NCBI RefSeq assembly: GCF_004365355.1 | Contig: NZ_SODP01000001.1 | Coordinates: forward strand, 434,001 to 498,000 | Direction: 5' to 3' | Length of the DNA: 64,000 nucleotides | Origin: Kribbella pratensis | Lineage (GTDB): Bacteria > Actinomycetota > Actinomycetes > Propionibacteriales > Kribbellaceae | Part shown: positions 33,787-43,039 of the stretch, piece after piece | Layout of the letters: each line of letters opens with the position of its first letter | Numbering within the stretch: position 1 is the stretch's first letter | The notes under the pieces: model-generated | The model's input: the letters and a program-made list of their open reading frames with translations, nothing else | The model's database searches: none | What the model was told of the DNA's origin: nothing | Translations under genes and position numbers: made by a program

Positions 33787-34929
33787 ATGAGATTCCGTCA
33801 TCGGGATGGTTCGATCGTCCATCTGGGGTACTGCGCGACCGTGCATCCGGCTGGTGAGCTCGACGAGCTGATCGCTGGTCTCGACGACTGCGCCGGCCCA
33901 GTGCGCGCGGCACTCGACGTACCTGTGCTCGGGGTCGGACTGTGGTTCCCGCACCGGCTGGCTGACCGGCTGGCGAACTCCCCGGCCTCGCTCAGCAAGC
34001 TTCGCCGATCGCTGCACCGCAATCGCCTCGAGGTCGTCACGCTGAACGGCACCCCGCACTCGCAGTTCACAGAGAAGGTTGTCGGCAGCAAGCTGTACTG
34101 CCCCGACTGGACCGACCCCGAGCGGCTCCGCTACACGCTCGACCTGGTTGATGTCCTGGCCGAACTGCTGCCCGCGGACGCGTCGTACGGATCGATCTCG
34201 ACCGTCCCGCTCGCCTGGCGCGTGCCGTGGTCGAAGGCGCGCAACCGCGCCGCGCGTGAGGCCTTCGACCGCGTCGAGCAGCATCTCGCGCGTACCGAGA
34301 CCCGGACCGGCCGGACGATCCGGCTCGCCGTCGAGACCGAGCCGGGCTGCGTCCTCGAGATGGTCGGTCAGGCCACTGCGTGGCTGGACCGCTACTCCAG
34401 TCCGTACGGCGGTACTTCGCGCATCGGACTGGGGTTGGATGCGTGCCATCTGGCCGTGCAGTTCGAGGAACCGGCCGATGTGTTCCAGATGCTGTGGCGG
34501 GCTGGAGTCGACGTGGTCAAAGGGTGGTTGTCGGTCGCGCCGACGCTGGTGGACCCGTCTGATGCGGCCGCTCGGTACGTGCTCACCCAGCTCGGCACAC
34601 CGAAGTACCTGAGGCAGGTGCGCGAGTGGGGCGGGCCAGGAGTGGACGACGTGGCGCAGGCCTACGAGCTGTCAGGCCACGCGGCCTGGCGGATGCACAC
34701 GCACCTGCCGGCCCACACTGCGCCACCGGACGGGTTGAGCGTGACCACCGGCGTACTGGACGAATGCTTGACCAGACTCGTCGGTGGTGGCCATCCACTG
34801 ACGCAGCACCTGGAGTCGGAGGTGTACGTGTGGCCGCGTGGTCGACAGTCCTTGGTCAGACGGATCACCAAGGAGCTGACCTGGCTACGCGACCGACTGA
34901 CTGACCTGGGGCTGGACGAGGTTCACTGA
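33787..34929 (+). CDS. eboE: Metabolite traffic protein EboE homologue (TIM-barrel, sugar isomerase-like)
   Basis: 380 aa. It begins HLGYCATVHPAGELDELIAG, and it contains NRLEVVTLNGTPHSQF, KLYCPDWTDPERLRYTLDLV, YGSISTVPLAWRVPW, LAVETEPGC and GLGLDACHLAVQFEEP, the pattern I associate with EboE, a xylose-isomerase-like TIM-barrel protein of the ebo cluster. In algae and bacteria that cluster is linked to export of metabolites to the periplasm. GTGAGGAG precedes the ATG. The usual partners (eboA, eboC, eboD and a TatD-like hydrolase) are absent, so this looks like an orphan copy. Its last 45 bases overlap the convergent monooxygenase gene. Confidence 0.7.
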   Translation: MRFRHRDGSIVHLGYCATVHPAGELDELIAGLDDCAGPVRAALDVPVLGVGLWFPHRLADRLANSPASLSKLRRSLHRNRLEVVTLNGTPHSQFTEKVVGSKLYCPDWTDPERLRYTLDLVDVLAELLPADASYGSISTVPLAWRVPWSKARNRAAREAFDRVEQHLARTETRTGRTIRLAVETEPGCVLEMVGQATAWLDRYSSPYGGTSRIGLGLDACHLAVQFEEPADVFQMLWRAGVDVVKGWLSVAPTLVDPSDAAARYVLTQLGTPKYLRQVREWGGPGVDDVAQAYELSGHAAWRMHTHLPAHTAPPDGLSVTTGVLDECLTRLVGGGHPLTQHLESEVYVWPRGRQSLVRRITKELTWLRDRLTDLGLDEVH

Positions 34930-36105
34930 GCTGAGCGTCTTGCCCACTGCGTTCTGCGACCAGATGAAGCGCTGCATTGCTGTCGGTAGCTTCGCCAGCG
35001 TTGCAGCGGCGAACGGCATCAGCCGCAGTGCCAGTGGGCTGCCCGGGATGATCGTGCCCATCAGCTTCGGACCGATCCGTCGGCTCTGATCGACCAGCGG
35101 GCGGATGATCCGCTCGTAGCTCTTGAGCCCGGACGCCAGATCGCTCCGAGCTGCAGCCAACTCGCGCGCCAAGACGTACGCCGTCATGACGGCCAGACTT
35201 GTCCCACCGCCGACTGCCGGTCCCGGGCAGTAGCCCGCATCGCCGACCAGTCCGATTCGCCCTTTGCTCCAGGTGTCCAAAGTGATCTGTGCGATCGAGT
35301 CGAAGTAGAAGTCCTCGGCACTCTCCAGGTGCTCCAGCAGCTGCGGCACCCTCCAGCCGTAGTTGCTGAATTCCTTCACCAGCAAGGCCTTCTGCTCGTC
35401 CTTGTCGCGGTAGTCGTACCGCAGCTCGTGCGGCGTCCGGAACAGGAACCCGCTGCGCGTCTGGCCGGTCTGGTGCACACCGTAGATGCCGACGAGCTTG
35501 TCGACGGACAGATGCGCGAGCGTGTGGTTGCCGACGTCGAAGATGTCCGGCATCGAGAACACGGCGAGGTAGCCGCCGAGCCAGCGGCGCAGCGGTTCCT
35601 CGGGGCCGAACGCGAGCCGGCGTACGTTCGAGTGCAGGCCGTCGGCGCCGATGACGAGGTCGAAGCGGCGCTGTGTGCCCGAGTCGAACGTGACGTCCAC
35701 ACCGCTGCCGTCGTCGGACAGGCTCGCGATCGAGTCGCCGAAGATGTACTCCGCGGTGTCGCGCGAGGCGTCGTACAGGATCCTCGTCAGCTCGCCGCGG
35801 AGGATCTCGACGTGGCTGCTCGAGATCCCGGCGTACATCCGGCTGAGGTCGACCTCGACCGGGCGCCGGCCGAACCGCTCCATCGTCATCGAGTCGATGC
35901 GGGTGCGGGCCGCGTCGATCGCGTCCCAGCAGCCCATCCAGCGGGTCACCTCGGCGGCCGAGCTGAACAGGTCGACGGCGTGACCGCCGAGTCCGTGCCG
36001 CAGCTCGGGCGTGCGCTCGACGATCGTCGGCTCGAAACCGTAGCGGTGCAACCAGTGTGCGAGGACCGGACCGGCCACGCTCGCACCCGAGATCAGAACC
36101 TTCAT
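34885..36105 (-). CDS. FAD-dependent monooxygenase (PHBH-fold)
   Basis: 406 aa. The N-terminal FAD motif is VLISGASVAGPVLAHWL, the second FAD/NADPH motif FDLVIGADGLHS is near 155, and GLVGDAGYCPGPAVGGGTSL is near 286. These define class A aromatic hydroxylase-type flavoproteins, which include tetracycline-modifying TetX and antibiotic-tailoring enzymes. It is divergent from a TetR regulator with tandem operators between them, as for an inducible degradation or resistance enzyme. The substrate is unknown. CAGGGGGCTG precedes the ATG. Confidence 0.92.
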   Translation of the reverse strand: MKVLISGASVAGPVLAHWLHRYGFEPTIVERTPELRHGLGGHAVDLFSSAAEVTRWMGCWDAIDAARTRIDSMTMERFGRRPVEVDLSRMYAGISSSHVEILRGELTRILYDASRDTAEYIFGDSIASLSDDGSGVDVTFDSGTQRRFDLVIGADGLHSNVRRLAFGPEEPLRRWLGGYLAVFSMPDIFDVGNHTLAHLSVDKLVGIYGVHQTGQTRSGFLFRTPHELRYDYRDKDEQKALLVKEFSNYGWRVPQLLEHLESAEDFYFDSIAQITLDTWSKGRIGLVGDAGYCPGPAVGGGTSLAVMTAYVLARELAAARSDLASGLKSYERIIRPLVDQSRRIGPKLMGTIIPGSPLALRLMPFAAATLAKLPTAMQRFIWSQNAVGKTLSSVNLVQPQVSQSVA

Positions 36106-36121
36106 CGCAGCCCCCTGACGT

Positions 36122-36202
36122 TTGCTTACTTAACGGAAGGTAAGCAATACCTCCGGCCGTGTCAATGGCTTACTTACCGGAAGGTCAGTTAATCTTCCGG
36201 GT
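36122..36202. promoter_or_regulatory. Tandem TetR operators and leaderless tetR -10
   Basis: A perfect inverted repeat TTGCTTAC...GTAAGCAA (36122-36147) overlaps the start region of the monooxygenase promoter. A second box at 36168-36188 repeats the same 21 bases as 36124-36144 with two changes (core CTTACTTANCGGAAGGT). TAATCT (36190-36195) then ends seven bases before the tetR ATG. One regulator could repress both divergent genes. Confidence 0.75.
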
Positions 36203-36745
36203 ATGCCGAGACAACGGACCGGGGACACCCGCGCGCGGATCCAGCAGGCCGCGCTGGAGCTGTTCGCGGAGCGGGGGCTGCAGCAGACCAGTCTGCGCGA
36301 CATCGCCGACCGGCTCGGGGTCACCAAGCCGGCGCTGTACTACCACTTCGCATCCCGTGAGGACCTGCTGAACAGCCTGGTCGAGCCGATGATCACCGAC
36401 TTCGAGGCGTACGCCGCCGCGCAACAGGCCGCCGCGCCGGTCGCACCGCGCGAGCTCCTCGGCTCGTACTTCGACCTGGCTTATCGCCACCGCAAGCTGA
36501 TCCAGCTCGCGATCCGCGACCTGTCCGTGCTGCACGAGCTCAACCTGGCGGACCGGTTCATCGAGTGGCGCGGGACGCTGGCGACGCTCCTGATCGGCAC
36601 CGAGCCGTCGCTGTCCGACGTGGTGCGTTGCATGGTTGCGCTGGGTGGTCTGTCCGACTGTGCGGTGATGCTCGACCACGTGCCGGTGGAGGAGCTGCGG
36701 GAGGCCTCGGTCGAGGCTGCGTACGACAGCCTCGGCCGGCCTTAG
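36203..36745 (+). CDS. TetR family transcriptional repressor
   Basis: 180 aa. The N-terminal HTH reads TRARIQQAALELFAERGLQQ, TSLRDIADRLGVTKPALYYH and FASREDLLNSL. The C-terminal ligand domain is helical, without Cys. It is divergent from the flavin monooxygenase and probably represses it and itself through the two boxes at 36122-36188, released by the monooxygenase substrate. No ribosome site precedes the ATG, consistent with a leaderless message. Confidence 0.92.
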   Translation: MPRQRTGDTRARIQQAALELFAERGLQQTSLRDIADRLGVTKPALYYHFASREDLLNSLVEPMITDFEAYAAAQQAAAPVAPRELLGSYFDLAYRHRKLIQLAIRDLSVLHELNLADRFIEWRGTLATLLIGTEPSLSDVVRCMVALGGLSDCAVMLDHVPVEELREASVEAAYDSLGRP

Positions 36746-36754
36746 TGTCCTGAG

Positions 36755-37066
36755 TCAGCCGTTGGCGATCCGCGACACCGCGAACAACAGAATCAGCAGG
36801 ATCGAGAACAGCCGCAGGAACTTCGGCCCGCCCTTTACCGCCGGCCACGACAGGAACGCCAGCCATCCCAGCAGCAGCGCCAGCAGGACCAAGGCCGGCA
36901 CTCCGATCACCACCGGAGCGAACACTCCGGCCAGTGCGAGCACCAAGGTGATCCCGGGCAGCGTCAGCTTCGGCGCGGCGTGCAGCCTCGCGACGTACGG
37001 GTAGCTGATCTTGGTCAGTCGCTGTCGCATCGAGCTGACCGGCTGACTGCCGCTGGGGGAACTCAT
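36755..37066 (-). CDS. Small two-helix membrane protein (DUF6703-like)
   Basis: 103 aa. A basic N-terminal part (MRQRLTKISYPYVARLHAAP) leads to hydrophobic stretches at about 40-70 (ITLVLALAGVFAPVVIGVPA, then LVLLALLLGWLAFL) and 84-99 (LRLFSILLILLFAVSRI). The 'LPGxTLVLxLxGLFxPxxxGxxLLLxLALLLGWL' pattern resembles a small actinobacterial family (DUF6703) of unknown role; this is from memory. It is convergent with tetR at nine bases. Confidence 0.65.
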   Translation of the reverse strand: MSSPSGSQPVSSMRQRLTKISYPYVARLHAAPKLTLPGITLVLALAGVFAPVVIGVPALVLLALLLGWLAFLSWPAVKGGPKFLRLFSILLILLFAVSRIANG

Positions 37067-37096
37067 TGCACCATTGTTCCAGGCTGTGGGTAGTTG

Positions 37097-38191
37097 CTAC
37101 GGGTTGAGTCGGTAGAAGCGCCAGAACGGGTGCTCGATCGGCAGTACGTCGACAGTGCCGTACCCGGCGTGTCCGGCCAGGTGCCGAAGCTGGTCCGGTC
37201 GCATGATCGCGCCGACCACGTCGGAGTCCTCGTCGACCAGACCCTGCGGCGTACACCAGATGGTGCTGGCCGCGGCCAGGAACCGCTGCACCTCGTCGCC
37301 AGGCGCGGTCAGCACCTCGTCGGCCCGCTCGTCCATGACGATCACCGAGCCGCCCGGCGCCAGCGCGGTCCGGGCTGCAGTCAGCGCCTCCACCGGGTGC
37401 GCGAGGTCGTGCAGACACTCGAAGAACGTCACGACGTCGTACTGCGGTCCGCCGGCCGCGACCGCGGTGATGTCGCGGACCTCGAAGTCGACCCGGTGGG
37501 CAACGCCCTGCTCGGCCGCGTTGCGACGGGCCCGGCTGATCGAGTCCTCGTCGTTGTCGTACCCGTCCACCTGCACCGCCGGGTACGCCTTGGCCAGTTC
37601 GATCGCCGACCAGCCCGCTCCGGTCCCCAGGTCGGCAACCCGCGCACCTGCGGACAGTACGTCGTGCAGTCCTGGCACAGCCGGGACCCACTCGGTCGCC
37701 AGCGAGTTGACGTACGCCGGCCGGTTCAGTGCCTCCTGAGCCTGGACCGCCTCCTCGCCGTATGCCGTGTAGGGCACGCCGGCACCGGTGCGGAACGCCT
37801 CCACCAGTTGGGGAAACGCCCTGCCGGTCGCGGGCACGATCGCGGCCAGTCCGCCTGCGTAGAACGGACTACTCGGCTCGAGCAACGCCTCGCGTACGCC
37901 GGGCGCCAGCTCGAACCGGTCTGTCCAGACGTCGGTGCCGTCGATCGTCAGCAAACCGCTGATCGCCTGTGACTGCAGCCATTCGACCAGATAGCGGTGG
38001 TCGAGACCGGTCCGCTCCGCGAGCTCGCTTGCCGTGATCGGACCGTTCGCACCGATCGCCTGGTAGATGCCGTGCCGGTCGCCGAGGTAGATCGTGAACA
38101 GCTCGGCCGCACCGAGCGCGGCGCCGAACATCCGTCCGAGCAGGGCCTCAGCGGCCTGCGGGTCTGCCTTGTTGACGTCTGTCGTGGTCAT
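37097..38191 (-). CDS. SAM-dependent methyltransferase with N-terminal winged helix
   Basis: 364 aa. The N-terminal helical/winged domain (FTIYLGDRHGIYQAIGANGP, ITASELAERTGLDHRYLVEW) resembles the dimerisation domain of Rv2258c-like methyltransferases. The class I core has motif I VADLGTGAGWSAIELA near 180, VDGYDNDEDSI and FFECLHDLAHPVEAL. A small-molecule O- or N-methyltransferase is likely. AGGAGGGG precedes ATG 38191. The first 44 bases overlap the end of the giant AAA protein gene, so expression is coupled to it. Confidence 0.88.
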   Translation of the reverse strand: MTTTDVNKADPQAAEALLGRMFGAALGAAELFTIYLGDRHGIYQAIGANGPITASELAERTGLDHRYLVEWLQSQAISGLLTIDGTDVWTDRFELAPGVREALLEPSSPFYAGGLAAIVPATGRAFPQLVEAFRTGAGVPYTAYGEEAVQAQEALNRPAYVNSLATEWVPAVPGLHDVLSAGARVADLGTGAGWSAIELAKAYPAVQVDGYDNDEDSISRARRNAAEQGVAHRVDFEVRDITAVAAGGPQYDVVTFFECLHDLAHPVEALTAARTALAPGGSVIVMDERADEVLTAPGDEVQRFLAAASTIWCTPQGLVDEDSDVVGAIMRPDQLRHLAGHAGYGTVDVLPIEHPFWRFYRLNP

Positions 38192-41100
38192 GTTGCCCCT
38201 CCTGTTTCGACTGAGTGGAACTGCTTTCACCCAGTGAGGCGCCAGCTGTCGACTGGCAATGCCAGGTGATGTCGTCTTCCGGCTCGTAGACACACTGGCG
38301 GCCGGTGTGGATCGAGGCCCGCAGGTGTCGTCCCAGAGCCGGATGGACGCCGTCGATCACCTTCACCGCGGCGCCGATGCGCATCGAGACGGCCTTGCGG
38401 CTGCGCTCGACCGGATCGCCTGCCGATCTGGCTCGTCCACCGAGCCCGAGCGCACCGGCCAGCTCCTGTGTCAGGAAGTCCTGCTCGACCCTGAGCTTCT
38501 CCGCCCTTGCCAGGTCGTTGCGGTCCTCGGCTTCGGCGAGGTCGCCAGCCAGCTCCCGCAGCCGTTCGCGGTAGGCGGTCCGCGCTTGCTCATCGAGCAC
38601 GGGTCCGAGGTCGGCCCCATGGACCCGACCCGGACCTGACAGGTCGAGCACGCTCACCGGCGTCCGCGGCCGCGCGAGTAGTAGGGCGAGGTCGCGCACG
38701 CCTTTGGAGTCCGGAACGTGCACGGTGACACCGCGCCACGTCACTTCCCACGTCGCGCCGAGACGCCGGAGTACGCCAGTACCTGGGGCGGTGTGGACTG
38801 CGCCCAGCTCCGCCAGGGCCTTCTCGGTCTCCATGACGAGGGTCTCGGCACCGGCCGTCCGATGCGCTTCGAGTGCGGCATCCAGCAGCGCCCGTGCCTC
38901 AGGCCGTCCCAGTTGCGCAGCCAACCGGCCGAGGAACAGGGACACACTGCCCAGGCAGGCGCCTCCGACTCCGTCGATCACCCACAAACCGGCGTACGGC
39001 GTCAGCGCGTCGAAGGTGAGCCGTGCGCACTCGTCGTCGCCGAGTACTCCGGCTGCCGCGCCGAGGAAGGCAACGGACTCCAGCCACTCGGCGTCCTTGG
39101 GGATCGCGTCCAGTCCGTCGCGAACACGGCGCCGCACGATGCCGCGGGCCTTGTCGACCGCTCCGGACCGTGCCAGGTAGTACGCGGACGGCCCGTCGAT
39201 CATCGGGTTGCCGATGAACGGCAGCGTCACGGTCTCGACGTACGACTGCAGCTCCGCGACCACGCCGGTCGTGTTGGCAAGCGCCGCGCCCAGCGCGAAC
39301 ACCATCAGCGGTGCGTTGACGCTATCCGCTTCTTCGCCGAGCCGAGTGGCCTCAGCGATGCAGGACTCGGCCTCCTCGAGCCGTCCGGACATCAGTGCGC
39401 GCATGCCGTTCCAGATCGGCACCAGCCAGCTGTACAGCGGAAGCCGGAGCGGCAGGACAGCACGAGCGAACGCGGCAATCTGTACGTCGGCCTCCGTGAA
39501 CCGGCCCTGTTCGAGCAGAGCCACTACGAGCAATCGCCGCGCCAGGAGCAGCAGCGCCAGGTCGCCGGTGGCGAGCGCCAGCATCCGCTTGGCCGCAGCG
39601 ACCCGCTCTGCAACGTGGTCCGGCCCGGCGAACACGTCGCACCACACCGCAAGCGCTGCGGCTTCGGCCCGCGCATCGCCGGTCGCCCGGGCCAGTCGCA
39701 CCGCCTCGTCGGCCAGCTGCCGTGGACCGTCGCCGCGATCGGTGGGTATCCGTCCCAGCGCGACGCGTGCGACAGCGGCAGCCTTCAGTGCGTCGTCCGG
39801 CAGCTGCGGTACGACGCTTGCCAGCAGGTCCGTCTGCTCGGTGTCGCTGAGGTCGACCTCGAACCCGCCGACACCGCCACCCATCGCCAGCACTGCCTGC
39901 GCGACCGTCGGTGCATCGCCATCTGCCGCCGCTTCCTGGGCGACGGCGCGTAACGTGTCCCGTCCGGCGGCCAGCTCACCGGCCAGGACCTGTGCCTCGC
40001 CCAGCTCCAGTCGCACCTGCCGATCGTCGAGATCGGCCCACCGATAGAACCGCACCGCCTGCTCGTATCCGGACTGCCGCTGCGCAGCCCGAGCTGCGCG
40101 CAGCGCGAACTCACGCGACCGCCCGGCCGCATCCGGCTGACCGATCGCGTCGCGGTAGTGCGCAGCTACCTGTCCGGGATCAGCGTCTCGCAGCCCCGCG
40201 AGCAGCTCGGCCGCCCGGAGGTGCAGCACGGACCTGCGATGCACGCCGAGGCCGGAGTACACCACTTCGCGAACGAGCGAGTGTGCGAAGCGCATACGGG
40301 CCCCATCCACCTCGGCAAGCCGTGCCGCTACCGCGTCAGCGAGTACTACGAGGACCTCGGCCGTTGTCGTCCTGTCCAGTGCAGCAAGAACCTCCAGGTC
40401 CACGTCCTCCCCGAGAACGGCCGCGGTCGCGAGTACGTCGTACGCAGGCTGGCTCAAGCGGGCGAGCCGACGCTCCAGCACCTGACGTACGCCGGTCGGG
40501 GTCTCGGTTGACGTCGTACCGCGGGCGGCGTGCCAGCGGGCCAGCTCCTGGACGAAGAAGGGGTTTCCGCCGGTCCGGTCGTGCACCACATCGGCGTACG
40601 CGGTGTCCGTGTCCTCACCAAGCACCTGTGTGACCAGTTGTCCGGTTGCCTCGCGGTCCAGCCCGCCCAGCGGTATCCGCACCCACGACGGTGGCAGGGC
40701 GCGCAGCGCCTCGGCGGCCGGCTCCGCGACGTCCACTGCATTGTCCCGGCTGGTGATGACGAGCAGACAGCGGAGCTCTGGGAGCAGACCGATGAAGAAG
40801 GGCAGGAGTGCGAGCGCCGGTCCGTCCGCGAGGTGGAGGTCCTCCAGGATGATCACCGCTGGGTGCTGTGCGGTCGCCGCCGCGAGCTGATCGGCCACAG
40901 CCGCGAAGACGCTGGTCCGGCCGGTGCCGGGGTCCTCGGGCAGCACGGTCGAGAGGCCGAGCGCGCGGAACGCCTGCCGCCACGGCCAGTACGGCAAGGT
41001 CTCCGTCTCCGGGCAGCGGCCCCACGCGACGACGTACCCACGCTCGCGGGCAGTGTCCGCGAAGGCGGCCACCGTGGTCGACTTGCCGATGCCGGCGTCG

Positions 41101-41201
41101 CCGATCACGAGCGCGCCCTGGCCTCGGCCGCGCTCGACCTCGTCCAGCAGGCCGGCGAGCGTGCCGAGCTCCAGTCGCCGGCCGACGACACGCTCGGGCA
41201 T
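38148..41201 (-). CDS. Large STAND/AAA ATPase with TPR-like region (regulatory type, no LuxR HTH)
   Basis: 1017 aa. It starts VVGRRLELGTLAGLLDEVERG, then Walker A GDAGIGKSTT (about 33), Walker B AVIILEDLHLADGPALALL (about 115) and a winged-helix-like segment (PTGVRQVLERRLARLSQPAY). A long helical-repeat region (about 350-800) follows. The last domain (from RLGATWEVTWRGVTVHVPDS) includes DSKGVRDLALLLARP and HPALGRHLRASIHTG, a module I recall at the end of many actinobacterial MalT/LuxR-like ATPases. No HTH of the LuxR type is visible. It is probably a signal-integrating protein regulating nearby genes. Confidence 0.8.
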   Translation of the reverse strand: MPERVVGRRLELGTLAGLLDEVERGRGQGALVIGDAGIGKSTTVAAFADTARERGYVVAWGRCPETETLPYWPWRQAFRALGLSTVLPEDPGTGRTSVFAAVADQLAAATAQHPAVIILEDLHLADGPALALLPFFIGLLPELRCLLVITSRDNAVDVAEPAAEALRALPPSWVRIPLGGLDREATGQLVTQVLGEDTDTAYADVVHDRTGGNPFFVQELARWHAARGTTSTETPTGVRQVLERRLARLSQPAYDVLATAAVLGEDVDLEVLAALDRTTTAEVLVVLADAVAARLAEVDGARMRFAHSLVREVVYSGLGVHRRSVLHLRAAELLAGLRDADPGQVAAHYRDAIGQPDAAGRSREFALRAARAAQRQSGYEQAVRFYRWADLDDRQVRLELGEAQVLAGELAAGRDTLRAVAQEAAADGDAPTVAQAVLAMGGGVGGFEVDLSDTEQTDLLASVVPQLPDDALKAAAVARVALGRIPTDRGDGPRQLADEAVRLARATGDARAEAAALAVWCDVFAGPDHVAERVAAAKRMLALATGDLALLLLARRLLVVALLEQGRFTEADVQIAAFARAVLPLRLPLYSWLVPIWNGMRALMSGRLEEAESCIAEATRLGEEADSVNAPLMVFALGAALANTTGVVAELQSYVETVTLPFIGNPMIDGPSAYYLARSGAVDKARGIVRRRVRDGLDAIPKDAEWLESVAFLGAAAGVLGDDECARLTFDALTPYAGLWVIDGVGGACLGSVSLFLGRLAAQLGRPEARALLDAALEAHRTAGAETLVMETEKALAELGAVHTAPGTGVLRRLGATWEVTWRGVTVHVPDSKGVRDLALLLARPRTPVSVLDLSGPGRVHGADLGPVLDEQARTAYRERLRELAGDLAEAEDRNDLARAEKLRVEQDFLTQELAGALGLGGRARSAGDPVERSRKAVSMRIGAAVKVIDGVHPALGRHLRASIHTGRQCVYEPEDDITWHCQSTAGASLGESSSTQSKQEGQHDHDRRQQGRPAGR

Positions 41202-41264
41202 ACCGACACTGTGCGGCGGCCGGCGCCCAGGGGGAAGTGCTGATCGGCGTCCGTGCGCGTCACG

Positions 41265-41277
41265 TAAGGTGACTCGG
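41265..41277 (+). promoter_or_regulatory. Candidate -10 (TAAGGT) or ribosome site for the ABM-like gene
   Basis: TAAGGT ends seven bases before the GTG start. The overlapping AAGGTGA could instead serve as a ribosome site, so this one is ambiguous. Confidence 0.35.
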
Positions 41278-41604
41278 GTGTTCGTGGTGATCAGGTTCCG
41301 GGTGGGCGAGGCCGAACAGGCCCGGTTCGCCGAGCGGGTTCAGGTTGCGATCGACGTCTTGTCGCAGCAGAAGGGCTTCGTTTCGGCCCGCGTCGGGCGG
41401 AATGTCGATGACCCTGAGTTGCTGGCGCTTGACCTGGAGTTCGTCAACGTCGGCAGTTACCGGCGGGCGCTGTCGCCGTACGACGTGAAGGTGGCCGCGG
41501 TGCCGCTGCTGTCGGAGGCGATCGACGAGCCGACGGCGTACGAAGATTTGCCGACCCAGCGCCTCGCTGGCACGGATTCGATGACGGCCACCCAGGACCG
41601 ATAG
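41278..41604 (+). CDS. Antibiotic-biosynthesis-monooxygenase-like (ABM) small protein
   Basis: 108 aa, ferredoxin-like alpha/beta pattern: FVVIRFRVGEAEQARFAERV, then LSQQKGFVSARVGRNVDDPE, ALDLEFVNVGSYRRALSPYD and VKVAAVPLLSEAIDEP. It fits dimeric ABM-fold proteins (YgiN and relatives), which include monooxygenases and non-enzymatic binders. I recall similar small proteins beside glyS in other actinobacteria. GTG start. No catalytic residue can be assigned. Confidence 0.7.
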   Translation: MFVVIRFRVGEAEQARFAERVQVAIDVLSQQKGFVSARVGRNVDDPELLALDLEFVNVGSYRRALSPYDVKVAAVPLLSEAIDEPTAYEDLPTQRLAGTDSMTATQDR

Positions 41605-41651
41605 CCTGGTCTCTTCCGTAGATTCGTCTGTGCCCGTTCTGGAGTCGAAAA

Positions 41652-43037
41652 GTGCCCGTGGAAACCGTCGATGCCGTCGTCAGCCTCAGCAAGCGGAGAG
41701 GCTTCGTGTATCCCTGCGGCGAGATCTACGGCGGAACCAAGTCGGCCTGGGACTACGGACCCCTCGGTGTCGAGCTGAAGAACAACGTCCGGACCCAGTG
41801 GTGGCGGACGATGGTGACCGGTCGGGACGACATCGTCGGGCTGGACTCCTCGGTGATCCTGCCGACCCAGGTCTGGGAGGCGTCCGGCCATCTGGCCGAG
41901 TTCGTCGACCCGCTGACCGAGTGCCAGTCCTGCCACAAGCGGTTCCGCGACGACCACCTCCGCGAGGACTTCGCCCGCCGGAAGAACAAGGACGTCGACG
42001 AGGTCAAGCTGGCCGAGATCTCCTGCCCGAACTGCGGTAACAAGGGCACGTTCACCGAGCCGCGGATGTTCAACGGCCTGCTCAAGACCTACCTCGGTCC
42101 GGTCGAGTCCGAGGAGGGCCTGCACTACCTCCGCCCGGAGACCGCGCAGGGCATCTTCATCAACTTCGCGAACGTGATGGGCACCGCCCGGAAGAAGCCG
42201 CCGTTCGGCATCGCCCAGGTCGGCAAGAGCTTCCGCAACGAGATCACGCCCGGCAACTTCATCTTCCGGACCCGCGAGTTCGAGCAGATGGAGATGGAGT
42301 TCTTCGTCGAGCCCGGCACCGACGAGGACTGGCACGAGTACTGGCTGAAGGCCCGCTGGGACTGGTACATCGGCCTCGGCCTGAACCCGGACAACATGCG
42401 GTTCTACGAGCACCCGAAGGAGAAGCTGAGCCACTACTCCAAGCGCACCGTCGACATCGAGTACCGGTTCAACTTCGGCGGCAAGGAGTTCGACGAGCTC
42501 GAGGGCATCGCGAACCGCACCGACTTCGACCTGTCCACGCACTCCAAGCACTCCGGCGTTGACCTGTCGTATTTCGACCAGGAGAAGGGCGAGCGCTGGA
42601 CGCCGTACGTGATCGAGCCCGCGGCCGGCCTGACCCGCAACGTGCTCGCGTTCCTGCTCGACGCCTACACCGAGGACGAGGCCCCGAACGCGAAGGGCGG
42701 TGTCGACAAGCGCACGGTACTGCGTTTCGACCCGCGACTCGCGCCGGTGAAGGCCGCCGTGCTGCCGCTGTCCCGCAATGCCGACCTGTCGCCGAAGGCC
42801 CGCGACCTGGCCGCCGAACTGCGCAAGAGCTGGAACGTCGACTTCGACGACGCCGGCGCGATCGGCCGCCGGTACCGCCGGCAGGACGAGATCGGTACGC
42901 CGTACTGCATCACCGTCGACTTCGACACGCTCGAGGACCAGGCCGTGACGATCCGGGAGCGCGACTCGATGAAGCAGGAGCGGGTCGCGTTGACCGAGGT
43001 CACCGGCTATCTCGCCCAGCACCTGGTGGGTTGCTGA
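41652..43037 (+). CDS. glyS: Glycyl-tRNA synthetase, alpha2 (eukaryotic-like) type
   Basis: 461 aa, single-chain class II synthetase that charges tRNA-Gly. [20 protein letters not shown] is the N-terminal signature. Zinc-like Cys pairs lie at ECQSCHKRF and CPNCGNKG. Motif 2 follows [17 protein letters not shown] with [20 protein letters not shown]. Motif 3 ([15 protein letters not shown] in a Gly-rich loop) is near 330, and the anticodon domain starts near [14 protein letters not shown] 41652 is preceded by CTGGAG; TAGATT (41619-41624) could be its -10. The stop is two bases before the next gene. Confidence 0.96.
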   Translation: MPVETVDAVVSLSKRRGFVYPCGEIYGGTKSAWDYGPLGVELKNNVRTQWWRTMVTGRDDIVGLDSSVILPTQVWEASGHLAEFVDPLTECQSCHKRFRDDHLREDFARRKNKDVDEVKLAEISCPNCGNKGTFTEPRMFNGLLKTYLGPVESEEGLHYLRPETAQGIFINFANVMGTARKKPPFGIAQVGKSFRNEITPGNFIFRTREFEQMEMEFFVEPGTDEDWHEYWLKARWDWYIGLGLNPDNMRFYEHPKEKLSHYSKRTVDIEYRFNFGGKEFDELEGIANRTDFDLSTHSKHSGVDLSYFDQEKGERWTPYVIEPAAGLTRNVLAFLLDAYTEDEAPNAKGGVDKRTVLRFDPRLAPVKAAVLPLSRNADLSPKARDLAAELRKSWNVDFDDAGAIGRRYRRQDEIGTPYCITVDFDTLEDQAVTIRERDSMKQERVALTEVTGYLAQHLVGC

Positions 43038-43039
43038 CG

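Noticed and set aside
43031..43039. TTG 43031 as start of the lipoprotein after glyS
   Set aside because: It overlaps the glyS stop region, and ATG 43040 gives a normal signal peptide.
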